Assembly (NCBI RefSeq): GCF_001989995.2
Contig: NZ_JAHGUP010000054.1
Span: 1-64,000 of the forward strand
Direction: 5' to 3'
From: Vibrio anguillarum
Lineage (GTDB): Bacteria > Pseudomonadota > Gammaproteobacteria > Enterobacterales > Vibrionaceae
Length of the DNA stretch: 64,000 bases
In this document: positions 53,497-63,646 of the stretch, piece by piece
Position numbering within the stretch: position 1 is the first letter of the stretch
How the letters are laid out: each line of letters opens with the position of its first letter
Translations under genes and position numbers: made by a program
The notes under the pieces: model-generated
What the model was told of the DNA's origin: nothing
The model's input: the letters and a program-made list of their open reading frames with translations, nothing else
The model's database searches: none

Positions 53497-54735
53497 ATGT
53501 TGAAAATAGCAATGTTAAGCACGGGTGAGGAAGTGCTCCATGGCGATATTGTCGATACCAATGCTGCTTGGTTATCCAGTGAGTTCTTCCAGCAGGGTTT
53601 TTCGTTAGTAAAACGATCAACGGTAGGCGATAGCCAGCAAGCCTTGGTTGAAGAGTTACTGATGCTCAGTTTCAATAATGATGTATTGATCGTGAATGGT
53701 GGGCTCGGCCCAACGTCTGATGATTTAAGTGCGGCGGCGGCGGCTCAAGCGGCGGACCAAAAGTTGGTGTTGTCTGTGCTGTGGAAGCAAAAACTGGACG
53801 AATTTTTTGCGCAGCGTGGTGTTGTGATGCCAGAAAGTAACCTCAAACAAGCGATGTTACCGGAGTTCTCTGACATCATTGATAACCCAATAGGGACGGC
53901 TTGCGGCTTTAAAGTTCAGATTAATGATTGTGTTTGTTATTTCACCCCCGGAGTACCCAAAGAGTTTAAGTTGATGGTCTCTGAACAGATTTTACCTGAC
54001 TTGCTAGCGACATACCCACAACAAACGGGATTAGAGTGCAGCCGTTTATTCACTCTGGGTTCATCGGAATCGGCCATTTCAGATAAGTTGGATAAATTAG
54101 TCTTACCGGAAGGGTATATGCTGGGGTATCGTTCTTATCTGCCTTTTATTGAGGTGAAATTGTTTGGTCCGAAAAGTGATTTAGAACGCCGAGTAAAACT
54201 ACTACAGATCATCTACCAGCATTTGGAACAACATGTTGTGAGTGTCGATGAACCTATGCTCACGCATATCGGTCATTTAATGCAAGACAAAGGATTATCG
54301 ATCTCTATTGCAGAACAAGCGACCAAAGGTTGGCTTGCCAGTTGGTTGTTAAGTAACGAGCAAGTGGAAGCGTTGAGCGGTCACTGCTGGATTTTGAGCC
54401 GCAACGTTGAATCGGGCTTAGGCGATCAAGATCCACTCGCGGCGTCATTAGCGCTTGCTGGCGCAACGAAGGAAAAGTGTTCTACTTCGTTATCGCTCGT
54501 GACTGGTGTATTAAATGATGATCAATTTAGCCTAGCTTTATCGGCTCCGCAGGGAGAGTGGGGACAGATCCTCAAATTCAAGCGTCGTTACAGCGCCGAT
54601 GAGCAGAGGGAGTTAATGGGGACCATCGCGGCTGATATGTTACGCCGCTATTTATCGAATAAGCCTATTTTTGCTCAGTATGGGGCATTGATCTCCGTCA
54701 AAGAGATGTTTTTACCTGCGAGCGTTATTGGCTAA
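53497..54735 (+). CDS. CinA-like protein with degenerate deamidase domain
   Basis: 412-residue protein of the CinA family. The N-terminal molybdopterin-binding-like (COG1058) domain is intact: MLSTGEEVLHGDIVDTNAAWLS, VNGGLGPTSDD and FTPGVPKEF. The C-terminal PncC-like domain has lost its NMN-deamidase signature: the family AESCTGG reads A272-E-Q-A-T-K-G278, without the catalytic serine and cysteine. So it is unlikely to deamidate NMN, though the first domain may still act as a pyrophosphatase. Vibrio genomes often label this 'NMN deamidase-related'. Divergent from the DUF3943 gene. Confidence 0.8.
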   Translation: MLKIAMLSTGEEVLHGDIVDTNAAWLSSEFFQQGFSLVKRSTVGDSQQALVEELLMLSFNNDVLIVNGGLGPTSDDLSAAAAAQAADQKLVLSVLWKQKLDEFFAQRGVVMPESNLKQAMLPEFSDIIDNPIGTACGFKVQINDCVCYFTPGVPKEFKLMVSEQILPDLLATYPQQTGLECSRLFTLGSSESAISDKLDKLVLPEGYMLGYRSYLPFIEVKLFGPKSDLERRVKLLQIIYQHLEQHVVSVDEPMLTHIGHLMQDKGLSISIAEQATKGWLASWLLSNEQVEALSGHCWILSRNVESGLGDQDPLAASLALAGATKEKCSTSLSLVTGVLNDDQFSLALSAPQGEWGQILKFKRRYSADEQRELMGTIAADMLRRYLSNKPIFAQYGALISVKEMFLPASVIG

Positions 54736-54998
54736 TTAACTCAATGTGTTAGCGTGTTTTTAAATCTAAGTTATTGATAATGAGGCTCTTTATGTTTAAA
54801 TTGTATCGGGTGGTAACTGCATGATTTTTTGGCTTATTCCGTAGGTTCGGTGAGGTGCTTAGCTTATGATTATTTCGTCTAAAGACTAAGCTCATGATTT
54901 CACGCATCAGATAAAATTGTTTCAAAATTGGGTCTTTTTTACACATCTTTTCTCTGTACACTGTCAGTCCGCTCGATGAAATTCAGCAGGAGGCTGAC

Positions 54999-55253
54999 AT
55001 GTTTAACCAATCGAAAATTTTAGTTTGGTATAAAGTTGCAAGTCAAAAAGTGATCTTAGGTGAGGCATTGAGTAATGAAATGAGTGATGTTGTTTCTTTA
55101 TGGCTCAACGCTCCATCAGACTTAGATACGCCTAGCTATCAAGGATATAGACTTTCATTGTTTGATGGGGATGGCAGAGAAATCGCTAACAAATCCGTAT
55201 CAATGGGTACAGCTGATGGCATTCTTCTAGGAATGTATAAAGCCAGAGCATAG
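54999..55253 (+). CDS. Small protein of unknown function, 84 residues
   Basis: Not recognised. The ATG at 54999 follows a strong CAGGAGG. The protein is soluble with a beta-rich look (KILVWYKVASQKVILGEAL, GYRLSLFDGDGREIANKSV) and the end MGTADGILLGMYKARA. Its stop codon lies in the loop of its own terminator hairpin, which argues for a real transcript. No function is suggested by the neighbours. Confidence 0.65.
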   Translation: MFNQSKILVWYKVASQKVILGEALSNEMSDVVSLWLNAPSDLDTPSYQGYRLSLFDGDGREIANKSVSMGTADGILLGMYKARA

Positions 55254-55264
55254 CTCTGGCTTTA
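55238..55264. terminator. Terminator overlapping the small gene's end
   Basis: TAAAGCCAGAGC-ATA-GCTCTGGCTTTA, a perfect 12-bp stem with a 3-base loop, followed by CCTTTTT. The TAG stop of the 84-residue gene is at the loop. Confidence 0.85.
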
Positions 55265-55320
55265 CCTTTTTAACGCGCCAATGTGTGATGCGTTAACAGT
55301 GCACTATTGGCAGATCGAGA

Positions 55321-55599
55321 TTAGGCTCGCCTTGCTTTGGGTCGATAATTAACACCAGCAAGTTCCACGTGGCTTTTGGCTTTACAAATACAGGGCAATA
55401 TTTCGTTGCGCTCTGTGTAAGCCATCGCAAAACCAACGTATTCCACTTCGCCTTTAACGAGCGTGCAGCGACAGGCACCACAGTGACCATCGCGACAGTT
55501 GTACTCTGGCTCTAGCCCCGCACTCTCCATACTTTCCAATAAAGTATTGGAAGAGTTTGATTCTATGGTTGTAACTTTGTTGATTTTAATGGTCGCCAT
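55321..55599 (-). CDS. yfaE: YfaE 2Fe-2S ferredoxin
   Basis: 92-residue [2Fe-2S] ferredoxin that, in E. coli, maintains the diferric-tyrosyl cofactor of NrdB. Cluster ligands appear as C-x-x-x-x-C-x-x-C (NCRDGHCGACRC) and the last cysteine in LPCICKAKS. Its ATG overlaps the nrdB stop by one base, so it is translationally coupled as third gene of nrdAB-yfaE. Confidence 0.9.
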   Translation of the reverse strand: MATIKINKVTTIESNSSNTLLESMESAGLEPEYNCRDGHCGACRCTLVKGEVEYVGFAMAYTERNEILPCICKAKSHVELAGVNYRPKARRA

Positions 55600-56732
55600 T
55601 ACAGCTCAAAGTCCTCGAAGTCATTGGCACGAACTTCATTGTCAATTTGGCCTACAAGGTAGGAGCTGATTTCTGCTTCTTGAGGTGCAACTTGTACGTT
55701 GTCTGAAGACAACCACGCATTAATCCAAGGAATTGGATTTGATGTTGCGCCGGGGTAGGCGATATCTAAACCAACCGCTTGCATACGAACGTTGGTTATG
55801 TATTCAACGTATTGGCACAGAATGTCTTTGTTTAAACCAATCATCGAACCATCTTTAAACAGATATTCAGCCCACTCTTTTTCTTGTTCAGCAGCCGCTT
55901 TGAACAAATCAAAACATTCTTGCTTGCACTCTTCAGCGATTTGTAAGAAAGCGAAATCGTCTTGTCCATTACGCAGCAAGTTGATCATATGCTGTGTACC
56001 AGTCAGGTGCAAAGCTTCATCACGTGCAATCAACTTGATGATTTTGGCGTTACCTTCCATCAATTCGCGCTCTGCAAAGGCAAATGAGCAGGCGAAGCTG
56101 ACATAGAAACGAATCGCTTCCAACGCATTGACTGACATCAAGCAAAGATAAAGTTTGCGTTTCAGGTCACCCAAGCTAATTTTGACGCTCTCACCATTAA
56201 TCTGATGTGTTCCTTCACCAAAACGGTGGTAGTCATTAGACAGTTGGATCAGATCATCGTAATAGTGTGCAATGTCTTTTGCGCGTTTCAATATATGTTC
56301 ATTTTCGACGATGTCATCAAACACAATGCCAGGATCATTCACAATATTACGAATAATATGAGTGTATGAACGTGAGTGGATTGTTTCTGAAAATGACCAG
56401 GTTTCAATCCATGTTTCCACTTCAGGAAGCGAAACCAGCGGTAGCAGTGCCACGTTAGGGCTGCGACCTTGGATTGAATCCAGTAGCGTTTGATATTTTA
56501 AGTTCGAGATGAAAATGTGCTTTTCATGATCTGGAAGCTTGTTGTAATCAATGCGATCACTCGATACGTCGACTTCTTCTGGACGCCAGAAGAACGAGAG
56601 CTGTTTTTCTATCAGTTTTTCAAAAATTTCAAACTTTTGCTGGTCGTAACGAGCCACGTTAACCGATTGGCCAAGAAACATCGGTTCTTTGAGTTGATCA
56701 TTCTTTTTTTGAGAAAAAGTACTGTAAGCCAT
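55599..56732 (-). CDS. nrdB: Ribonucleotide reductase class Ia beta subunit
   Basis: Carries the diiron centre and tyrosyl radical. 377 residues from the ATG at 56732 ([17 protein letters not shown] start); fourteen extra codons upstream are not needed. Metal-ligand regions are visible: [34 protein letters not shown] and [13 protein letters not shown], plus the radical-transfer C-terminal tail ending NDFEDFEL. 68 bases after nrdA. Confidence 0.95.
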   Translation of the reverse strand: MAYSTFSQKKNDQLKEPMFLGQSVNVARYDQQKFEIFEKLIEKQLSFFWRPEEVDVSSDRIDYNKLPDHEKHIFISNLKYQTLLDSIQGRSPNVALLPLVSLPEVETWIETWSFSETIHSRSYTHIIRNIVNDPGIVFDDIVENEHILKRAKDIAHYYDDLIQLSNDYHRFGEGTHQINGESVKISLGDLKRKLYLCLMSVNALEAIRFYVSFACSFAFAERELMEGNAKIIKLIARDEALHLTGTQHMINLLRNGQDDFAFLQIAEECKQECFDLFKAAAEQEKEWAEYLFKDGSMIGLNKDILCQYVEYITNVRMQAVGLDIAYPGATSNPIPWINAWLSSDNVQVAPQEAEISSYLVGQIDNEVRANDFEDFEL

Positions 56733-56800
56733 AAATGCCTCAATCCCTTTTAAGCTCCCTTGCGTGGGGAGCATTATTGAATACGTTGAGTAAAATAGAG

Positions 56801-59083
56801 TTAGATCTTACAACCGCCGCCCGCACAATCATCATCTTGTGCCTGTACTGCGTCTTTTTGATCATCCTTCGCGCCATCACGAGTGTTGTGATAGTACAAG
56901 GTTTTCACACCAAATTTATATGCCGTCAGCAGATCTTGCAGCAACTGTTTCATTGGTACTTTGCCACTTTCATACGCGCTGGGGTCGTAGTTGGTATTAG
57001 CGGAAATCGCTTGGTCAACAAATTTCTGCATGATGCCGACTAGGTGCAGATAGCCGTTGTTAGAACCAATATTCCACAATAACTCATAGTTCTCTTTCAA
57101 ATTAATGAAATCCGGCACGACTTGTTTCAAGATGCCATCTTTTGAGGCTTTTACTGAAACATAACCGCGAGGAGGCTCAATACCGTTGGTGGCATTGGAA
57201 ATTTGCGAAGAGGTTTCTGAAGGCATTAACGCTGTTAACGTTGAGTTACGTAAGCCAAATTCCATGATCTCTGCGCGCAGCGCATCCCAATCATAATGCA
57301 AAGGTTCTGCGCAAATTTGGTCGACATCTTTTTTATAGGTGTCGATAGGCAGCAAGCCTTTGGCATAATTTGTTTCATGGAATAGAGGGCATCGGCCTTG
57401 TTCTTTGGCTAACGCGACTGAAGCCTTCAACAGGTAATATTGCATCGCTTCAAAAGTGCGGTGTGTCAAACCATTTGCACTACCGTCCGAATATTTCACG
57501 CCATTTTTCGCCAGATAGTAAGCGTAGTTAATCACGCCTACACCCAATGTACGGCGATTCATGGTTGACTTATAAGCGGCAGGCAGTGGGTAATCTTGAT
57601 AATCCAACAGTGCATCTAGCGCACGAACCACAAGATCAGACAACTCTTCGAAATCATCCAGAGATTGAATTGAACCTAAGTTGAATGCCGAAAGCGTACA
57701 TAGCGCAATCTCACCTTCATTATCTTCAACATTAGACAGCGGTTTCGTCGGCAGTGCGATCTCCAAACAGAGATTGGATTGGCGAACAGGCGCTACAGAC
57801 GCATCAAACGGGCTGTGCGTATTGCAGTGGTCAACGTTCTGGATGTAGATACGGCCAGTGGAGGCACGTTCTTGCATCAATAGGGAGAACAGTTCTACCG
57901 CTTTCACCGTCTCTTTTTTAATCGAAGTGTCATTCTCATATTGAACATACAAACGTTCGAATTCGTCTTGGTTTTCGAAGAATGCGTCATACAATCCAGG
58001 CACATCAGAAGGGGAGAATAGGGTAATATTACCGCCTTGGACTAAGCGAGAATACATCAACTTATTGAGCTGAACACCATAGTCCATATGACGAACACGG
58101 TTCTCTTCAACGCCGCGGTTATTTTTCAATACCAGTAGCGACTGCACTTCACCGTGCCACAAAGGGTAGAAGACAGTGGCTGCGCCACCACGTACACCAC
58201 CTTGAGAACAGCATTTCACTGCGGTTTGGAAATATTTATAAAAAGGAATACAACCCGTGTGGAATGCTTCACCACCGCGAATTTCCGAGCCTAATGCACG
58301 AATGCGGCCCGCGTTAATACCAATACCCGCACGCTGTGATACATAACGTACGATAGAGCTTGCTGTGGCATTGATTGAATCTAAGCTGTCACCACATTCA
58401 ATCAACACACATGAGCTAAATTGACGGGTAGGCGTGCGCACGCCCGACATGATTGGCGTTGGCAGCGAGATTTTGAACATTGATGTTGCGTCGTAAAAAC
58501 GCTTAATGTAATCGAGACGGTTTTCTTTTGGATATTTCGCGAATAAGCAAGCGGCGACCAAAATGTAGAGGAACTGGGCACTCTCATAAATTTGTTTAGT
58601 CACACGGTTTTGCACGAAGTACTTACCTTCAAGCTGTTTTACCGCGGCGTAAGAAAAATTAAGGTCACGTGCGTGATCGATATAAGTGTCGAGTTCTTCA
58701 AATTCTGCGCGAGTATAATCTTCGATAAGGTGCTTATCGTATTTGCCCATTTCAACCAAACGAGAGACATGGTTGTACAAAGTGGGTGGCTCGTATTGTC
58801 CGTAGGCTTTTTTACGCAAATGGAACACCGAAAGACGAGCAGCTAGATATTGGTAATCTGGCGTCTCTTCTGAAATCAAATCGGCAGCGGATTTGATGAT
58901 AGTCTCATGGATGTCAGAGGTGGTAATACCATCGTAAAACTGAATGTGAGCTTTCAGTTCTACTTGTGATACAGAGACATTGTGCAGGTCTTCCGCAGCC
59001 CACGCGATTACACGGTGGATTTTCTCAAGATCAATTGTTTCTTTGCGTCCATCACGCTTGGTGACAGTAAGTTTTTGGTTCAT
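56801..59083 (-). CDS. nrdA: Ribonucleotide reductase class Ia alpha subunit
   Basis: Catalytic subunit that reduces NDPs to dNDPs. 760 residues. N-terminal ATP cone ([21 protein letters not shown], allosteric activity site), then active-site cysteines in [20 protein letters not shown] and ALCTLSAFN, and the C-terminal redox pair C753/C758 ([10 protein letters not shown]). Tandem NrdR boxes and a DnaA box upstream suggest dNTP- and replication-linked control. Leads nrdA-nrdB-yfaE. Confidence 0.96.
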   Translation of the reverse strand: MNQKLTVTKRDGRKETIDLEKIHRVIAWAAEDLHNVSVSQVELKAHIQFYDGITTSDIHETIIKSAADLISEETPDYQYLAARLSVFHLRKKAYGQYEPPTLYNHVSRLVEMGKYDKHLIEDYTRAEFEELDTYIDHARDLNFSYAAVKQLEGKYFVQNRVTKQIYESAQFLYILVAACLFAKYPKENRLDYIKRFYDATSMFKISLPTPIMSGVRTPTRQFSSCVLIECGDSLDSINATASSIVRYVSQRAGIGINAGRIRALGSEIRGGEAFHTGCIPFYKYFQTAVKCCSQGGVRGGAATVFYPLWHGEVQSLLVLKNNRGVEENRVRHMDYGVQLNKLMYSRLVQGGNITLFSPSDVPGLYDAFFENQDEFERLYVQYENDTSIKKETVKAVELFSLLMQERASTGRIYIQNVDHCNTHSPFDASVAPVRQSNLCLEIALPTKPLSNVEDNEGEIALCTLSAFNLGSIQSLDDFEELSDLVVRALDALLDYQDYPLPAAYKSTMNRRTLGVGVINYAYYLAKNGVKYSDGSANGLTHRTFEAMQYYLLKASVALAKEQGRCPLFHETNYAKGLLPIDTYKKDVDQICAEPLHYDWDALRAEIMEFGLRNSTLTALMPSETSSQISNATNGIEPPRGYVSVKASKDGILKQVVPDFINLKENYELLWNIGSNNGYLHLVGIMQKFVDQAISANTNYDPSAYESGKVPMKQLLQDLLTAYKFGVKTLYYHNTRDGAKDDQKDAVQAQDDDCAGGGCKI

Positions 59084-59169
59084 TCTGCTTCATTTCCCTA
59101 ACAAAACTGATTAAGGCCGTATTTTTGTAGAATTGTTGTAAATTTCATCGCGGCTTTGTGATCTGAATT

Positions 59170-59185
59170 TATCTATATATTGTAG
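59170..59185 (-). promoter_or_regulatory. NrdR box 1
   Basis: On the minus strand CTACAATATATAGATA matches the NrdR consensus acacwAtATaTwGtgt in its core (ACAATATATAG). About 87 bases upstream of the nrdA start. Confidence 0.65.
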
Positions 59186-59190
59186 TGCAA

Positions 59191-59206
59191 ACACAACATA
59201 TAGGGG
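59191..59206. promoter_or_regulatory. NrdR box 2
   Basis: ACACAACATATAGGGG matches the NrdR consensus over its first 13 positions. It starts 21 bp (two helical turns) from box 1, a spacing that fits NrdR binding of paired boxes on one DNA face. Confidence 0.65.
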
Positions 59207-59275
59207 TTCTTTGCTTTGCGAGTTACAAGATAGTGCTATCTGAAGCTCATTTCAAGTTACAGATCTGGGACAGCT

Positions 59276-59284
59276 TGTGGATAA
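59276..59284 (-). promoter_or_regulatory. DnaA box upstream of nrdA
   Basis: TTATCCACA on the minus strand, a perfect high-affinity DnaA box, about 195 bases before the nrdA start. DnaA control of nrdAB is known in E. coli. Confidence 0.6.
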
Positions 59285-59563
59285 CTAGCAAAAATAAAAA
59301 AAACAGTTAGTACCCACTTACTGATGATCAAAGAGCCGATTTGATTGTAGAAAATTACCGTTTTGAGTTTGGTTTAGATGTAACCACAATCAAAAAAAAA
59401 CTTCTTGATCTTTGAGGAAAAAAGGGAGCGATTTTCGATGTGGTTAAAATGGAATCTAGAGCACAAAAAACAGCCTAGAAACCGAGAAAAAATGTGCTAT
59501 TCGGCTTAATTTTTAACGTGAGCAATACGCTATCGATAATGGCATATTAGATGACCACTGACT

Positions 59564-60271
59564 TTAAAAAAGCTGAGTATGAACGATGTAATTGACATCA
59601 ACATTGCGCCCTAAACGGTAAGTATCGGTTAACGGGTTATAAAGTAGGCCTGTTATTCCTTGCTCTTGCAGGTTTGTTTTATCAATCATCTTAATCAGTT
59701 CCGATGGGCGGATGAATTTTTCATGATCATGTGTGCCTTCTGGAACAATGCGTAGCAACTTTTCTGCGCCCACGATGGCAAACAGGTAAGACTTAAAATT
59801 ACGATTGAGTGTAGAAAAGAAAACATGACCGCCGGGTTTGACCAACGCAGAGCAGGCTTGAACAACGGACAATGGGTCTGGAACATGCTCAAGCATTTCC
59901 ATGCAGGTGACAACATCATATGTGTGTGGGTTGTCAGCGGCGTGGTCTTCAATCGTACTTTGAATATAAGTGAGCTTTGTTCCGGTTTCTAAAGCATGTA
60001 AACGAGCGACTTCAAGCGGTTCTTTGCCCATGTCTAAGCCAGTCACTTGCGCACCTTCTCGTGCCATGCTTTCGGCTAAAATTCCGCCACCACATCCAAC
60101 ATCGAGCACCTTCTTGCCAAATAGGCCGTTGGCATTGACCAACACATAGTTCAATCTTAACGGGTTAATTTGATGCAGTGGCTTAAATTCACCATCCAGA
60201 TCCCACCAGCGTGACGCCATCTCTTCAAACTTTTTAATTTCATTAAGATCAACGTTTTGTGCTTTAGTCAT
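59564..60271 (-). CDS. ubiG: Ubiquinone biosynthesis O-methyltransferase
   Basis: Performs both O-methylations in ubiquinone synthesis. 235 residues. SAM motif [16 protein letters not shown] with acidic [13 protein letters not shown], then EMLEHVPDP, and the UbiG-specific start [26 protein letters not shown]. Divergent from gyrA across 294 bases that hold purine-rich runs but no other feature I can support. gyrA-ubiG-nrdAB order is shared with E. coli. Confidence 0.95.
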   Translation of the reverse strand: MTKAQNVDLNEIKKFEEMASRWWDLDGEFKPLHQINPLRLNYVLVNANGLFGKKVLDVGCGGGILAESMAREGAQVTGLDMGKEPLEVARLHALETGTKLTYIQSTIEDHAADNPHTYDVVTCMEMLEHVPDPLSVVQACSALVKPGGHVFFSTLNRNFKSYLFAIVGAEKLLRIVPEGTHDHEKFIRPSELIKMIDKTNLQEQGITGLLYNPLTDTYRLGRNVDVNYIVHTQLF

Positions 60272-60565
60272 GTTAGATTCGCTCTTGCTGTCAAAATAGG
60301 CATCTTTAGTTGTGTGGGGTATTATAACCAGTTGATTATCACAGGCTACAGGTTATCTTTATTTCATTAATTTTTGGCTAAAATTTGGCCATTAATCAGC
60401 CGGGTATGGAATGAATGTGCAATTTCTCGGCACTTGATACACAACAAAGGTCACAACCTGATAAAAGGAAAGGGAAAGGGATGCCGAAGTAGTGAATTAT
60501 GTGTTATATTTTTCGGCCTTGTACGTATCGAATATACGATCAAAAGATAGAGGGATAATGGCTCT

Positions 60566-63289
60566 ATGAGCGATCTAGCTAGAGAGATCACGCCCGTAAA
60601 CATTGAAGATGAGCTAAGAGGTTCATACCTAGACTACGCGATGTCCGTTATCGTGGGTCGTGCTCTTCCAGATGTGCGTGATGGCCTAAAACCAGTACAC
60701 CGTCGCGTTCTATTCGCGATGAATGTGCTTGGTAACGATTGGAATAAACCATATAAAAAATCTGCCCGTGTTGTGGGCGATGTGATTGGTAAATATCACC
60801 CGCATGGTGATAGTGCTGTATACGATACGATTGTTCGTATGGCGCAGCCGTTCTCATTGCGTTACATGTTGGTCGATGGCCAAGGTAACTTTGGCTCGAT
60901 CGACGGTGACTCTGCGGCAGCAATGCGTTACACCGAAGTACGCATGTCAAAAATTGCCCACGAACTGCTTGCCGATCTCGACAAAGAAACGGTCGATTAT
61001 GTACCGAACTATGATGGTACAGAACAGATCCCTGCGGTTCTTCCTACCAAAATTCCTAACCTACTGGTCAATGGCTCATCCGGTATTGCAGTCGGTATGG
61101 CAACCAACATCCCACCTCATAACCTAACGGAAGTGGTTGATGGTTGCTTGGCCTATATAAATAATGAAGACATCACCATTGATGAGTTGATGGACTACAT
61201 TCCGGGCCCAGATTTCCCAACAGCAGCATTAATCAGTGGCCGCAAAGGCATTATCGACGCTTATAAAACAGGGCGCGGTAAAGTCTACATGCGCTCTAAA
61301 GCGGATATCGAAGTCGAGAAGAATGGTAAAGAAACCATTATCGTCAGAGAAATCCCTTATCAAGTGAATAAAGCACGCTTGATTGAAAAAATTGCTGAGT
61401 TGGTTAAAGAGAAAAAAGTCGAAGGCATCAGTGCACTGCGTGATGAGTCTGATAAAGACGGCATGCGTATTGTTATCGAATGTAAACGTGATGCGGTTGG
61501 CGAAGTGGTTCTGAACAACCTTTACGCTCAAACACAGTTACAAACGACATTCGGCATCAACATGGTTGCGCTGGATAATGGTCAACCTAAGCTATTCAAC
61601 TTGAAAGAAATGTTGAAATGCTTTGTTGATCACCGCCGCGAAGTGGTGACGCGTCGTACTATTTTTGAACTGCGTAAAGCTCGTGATCGTGCCCACATTC
61701 TAGAAGCACTGGCTCTCGCGTTAGCCAACATTGATGAAATCATCGAATTGATTCGACGCGCGGCAACGCCAGCAGAAGCAAAAGAAGGCTTGATTGCTCG
61801 TGGTTGGGATCTTGGCAACGTAGCGTCAATGCTTGAACGTGCTGGAACCGATGCCGCTCGTCCTGAATGGCTTGAACCAGAATACGGTATCCGTGATGGC
61901 AAATATTTCTTAACTGAGCAACAAGCCCAAGCAATTCTTGAGCTTCGTCTGCACAGATTGACAGGTTTAGAGCACGAAAAAATTCTTGATGAGTACAAAG
62001 CTCTTCTGGAAGAAATCGCTGAACTGATGCATATCCTTGCCAGCACTGAACGTTTGATGGAAGTGATCCGCGAAGAGCTTGAAACTGTTCGTGATGCTTT
62101 TGGTGACGCACGACGCACTGAAATTACCGCGGCAACTCACGATATCGACATGGAAGAGCTGATTGCTCGTGAAGATGTGGTCGTTACACTTTCTCATGCA
62201 GGTTATGTGAAATACCAGATCCTCAGCGATTACGAAGCACAACGCCGTGGTGGTAAAGGTAAGAGCGCGACGAAGATGAAAGAAGAAGACTACATTGAGC
62301 GTCTTCTTGTGGCGAATACTCATGACCATATTCTTTGCTTCTCGACTCGTGGTAAGACATACCGTTTGAAAGTCTATCAATTACCGCTAGCGAGCCGTAC
62401 AGCGCGTGGTAAACCTATCGTTAACATTCTTCCTCTGGAAGAAGGGGAACGTATTACTGCGATTTTGCCAGTCACTGAGTTTAGTGATGATAAGTTTATC
62501 TTTATGGCGACCGGTGACGGTACAGTGAAGAAAACATCACTTTCAAGCTTTGCCAACGTGCGTTCTAACGGTTTGATCGCGGTTAACTTGCGTGAAGATG
62601 ACTCTTTGATTGGTGTGGACATTACCGATGGCAACAGTGAAATTATGCTGTTTTCTAAATTTGGTAAAGTGGTTCGCTTTAAAGAATCAGAAGAAACGCC
62701 AGTATTGGATGAAAATGGTCAGCCTGTTCTTGATGAACATGGCCAGCCAGAAATTAAGTTCAAAGGTGTTCGCGCCATGGGACGCACAGCGTCCGGTGTT
62801 CGTGGTATGAAGCTAGCAGAAGGCGACCAAGTGGTATCGCTGATTGTTCCTTCAAATGACGGCGACATCTTAACAGTGACACAAAACGGCTATGGTAAAC
62901 GTACAACCTTAGGGGAATACCCAACTAAAGGTCGTGCAACTCAAGGCGTTGTTTCAATCAAGGTGTCTGAGCGTAATGGTCAAGTTGTCGGCGCAGTGCA
63001 AACTGAAGAAGGTGATGAGTTCATGATGATCACCGATGCCGGTACGCTCGTTCGTACTCGCGTCGCGGAAGTGAGCCAAGTGGGGCGTAATACTCAAGGT
63101 GTGACCTTGATTCGCACCGCTGAAGATGAAAACGTCGTAGGTTTACAACGTATTGAAGAAATTGAAGATGTTGAGTTACCAGAAGGTGAGGAATTGCTAG
63201 AAGGTGAAGCGAGCGTTGCAATTTTAGAAGTACAAAGTGACGCAGAAGAAGCTGACTCTGAACCGAGCAGCGATTCTGAAGACGAGTAA
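60566..63289 (+). CDS. gyrA: DNA gyrase subunit A
   Basis: Breakage-reunion subunit that introduces negative supercoils. 907 residues. Catalytic Tyr122 in AAAMRYTE. The quinolone region is wild-type (G81-D-S83-A-V-Y-D87). The GyrA box is QRRGGKG near residue 562. The C-terminal pinwheel has an insertion with two near-identical units (LDENGQPV and LDEHGQPE, about residues 711-726), and the protein ends in a very acidic tail (about 40 residues, [16 protein letters not shown]). Start ATG at 60566 after AGAGGGA. Confidence 0.97.
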   Translation: MSDLAREITPVNIEDELRGSYLDYAMSVIVGRALPDVRDGLKPVHRRVLFAMNVLGNDWNKPYKKSARVVGDVIGKYHPHGDSAVYDTIVRMAQPFSLRYMLVDGQGNFGSIDGDSAAAMRYTEVRMSKIAHELLADLDKETVDYVPNYDGTEQIPAVLPTKIPNLLVNGSSGIAVGMATNIPPHNLTEVVDGCLAYINNEDITIDELMDYIPGPDFPTAALISGRKGIIDAYKTGRGKVYMRSKADIEVEKNGKETIIVREIPYQVNKARLIEKIAELVKEKKVEGISALRDESDKDGMRIVIECKRDAVGEVVLNNLYAQTQLQTTFGINMVALDNGQPKLFNLKEMLKCFVDHRREVVTRRTIFELRKARDRAHILEALALALANIDEIIELIRRAATPAEAKEGLIARGWDLGNVASMLERAGTDAARPEWLEPEYGIRDGKYFLTEQQAQAILELRLHRLTGLEHEKILDEYKALLEEIAELMHILASTERLMEVIREELETVRDAFGDARRTEITAATHDIDMEELIAREDVVVTLSHAGYVKYQILSDYEAQRRGGKGKSATKMKEEDYIERLLVANTHDHILCFSTRGKTYRLKVYQLPLASRTARGKPIVNILPLEEGERITAILPVTEFSDDKFIFMATGDGTVKKTSLSSFANVRSNGLIAVNLREDDSLIGVDITDGNSEIMLFSKFGKVVRFKESEETPVLDENGQPVLDEHGQPEIKFKGVRAMGRTASGVRGMKLAEGDQVVSLIVPSNDGDILTVTQNGYGKRTTLGEYPTKGRATQGVVSIKVSERNGQVVGAVQTEEGDEFMMITDAGTLVRTRVAEVSQVGRNTQGVTLIRTAEDENVVGLQRIEEIEDVELPEGEELLEGEASVAILEVQSDAEEADSEPSSDSEDE

Positions 63290-63646
63290 TCGTTTCACAT
63301 ATCCACCTTTATTCTAAAGTAATAAAGAATAAAAGCCGGAGCATTGATTGCTTCGGCTTTTTACTTCTAGCGAGCAGCCCATCCAACAAGTGAAGGATTT
63401 CCATTCAGCGTTGAAATCGTGGTGGTCTTTTTGAAAAGATCATCTGTGCCACAAATACGGCTGACTCCACATCTCTCATTCAACCTAAAATTGCCTATAC
63501 TTAGCTATTGAGTTAACGTCATAAAAGTCATTAATTTAATTTTAAACGTTCTAGAAAAGATAACTTTTTAATAAATAAGAAACCATTCATTGGTTAAGAT
63601 CTGTCCCCATCACATAATGGCGCTACAACTAAAAAGGATATAAAAG
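63290..63646 (+). other. 357-bp region between gyrA and a chemoreceptor gene
   Basis: Contains the gyrA terminator at 63331-63362, then AT-rich DNA with the presumed promoter of the next gene. No reading frame or further signal that I can support. Confidence 0.5.
63331..63362 (+). terminator. Terminator after gyrA
   Basis: AAAAGCCGGAGCA-TTGAT-TGCTTCGGCTTTT stem (one G-U pair) ending in a T-run, 41 bases after the gyrA stop. Confidence 0.88.

Larger units (their letters stand above)
59084..59563. other. 480-bp region upstream of nrdA / downstream of ubiG
   Basis: AT-rich region holding the nrdAB promoter with NrdR boxes and a DnaA box. The half near ubiG (59285-59563) has A-tracts (for example 59387-59400) and no clear gene, RNA or terminator that I can support. 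Confidence 0.55.

Noticed and set aside
54749..54961. 70-codon minus-strand frame after the CinA-like gene
   Set aside because: No ribosome site, Asn/Lys/Leu-rich as expected of AT-rich non-coding DNA.
61630..62118. Minus-strand open frames opposite gyrA
   Set aside because: Arg/Ser-rich antisense frames with no ribosome site; shadows of gyrA codon bias.
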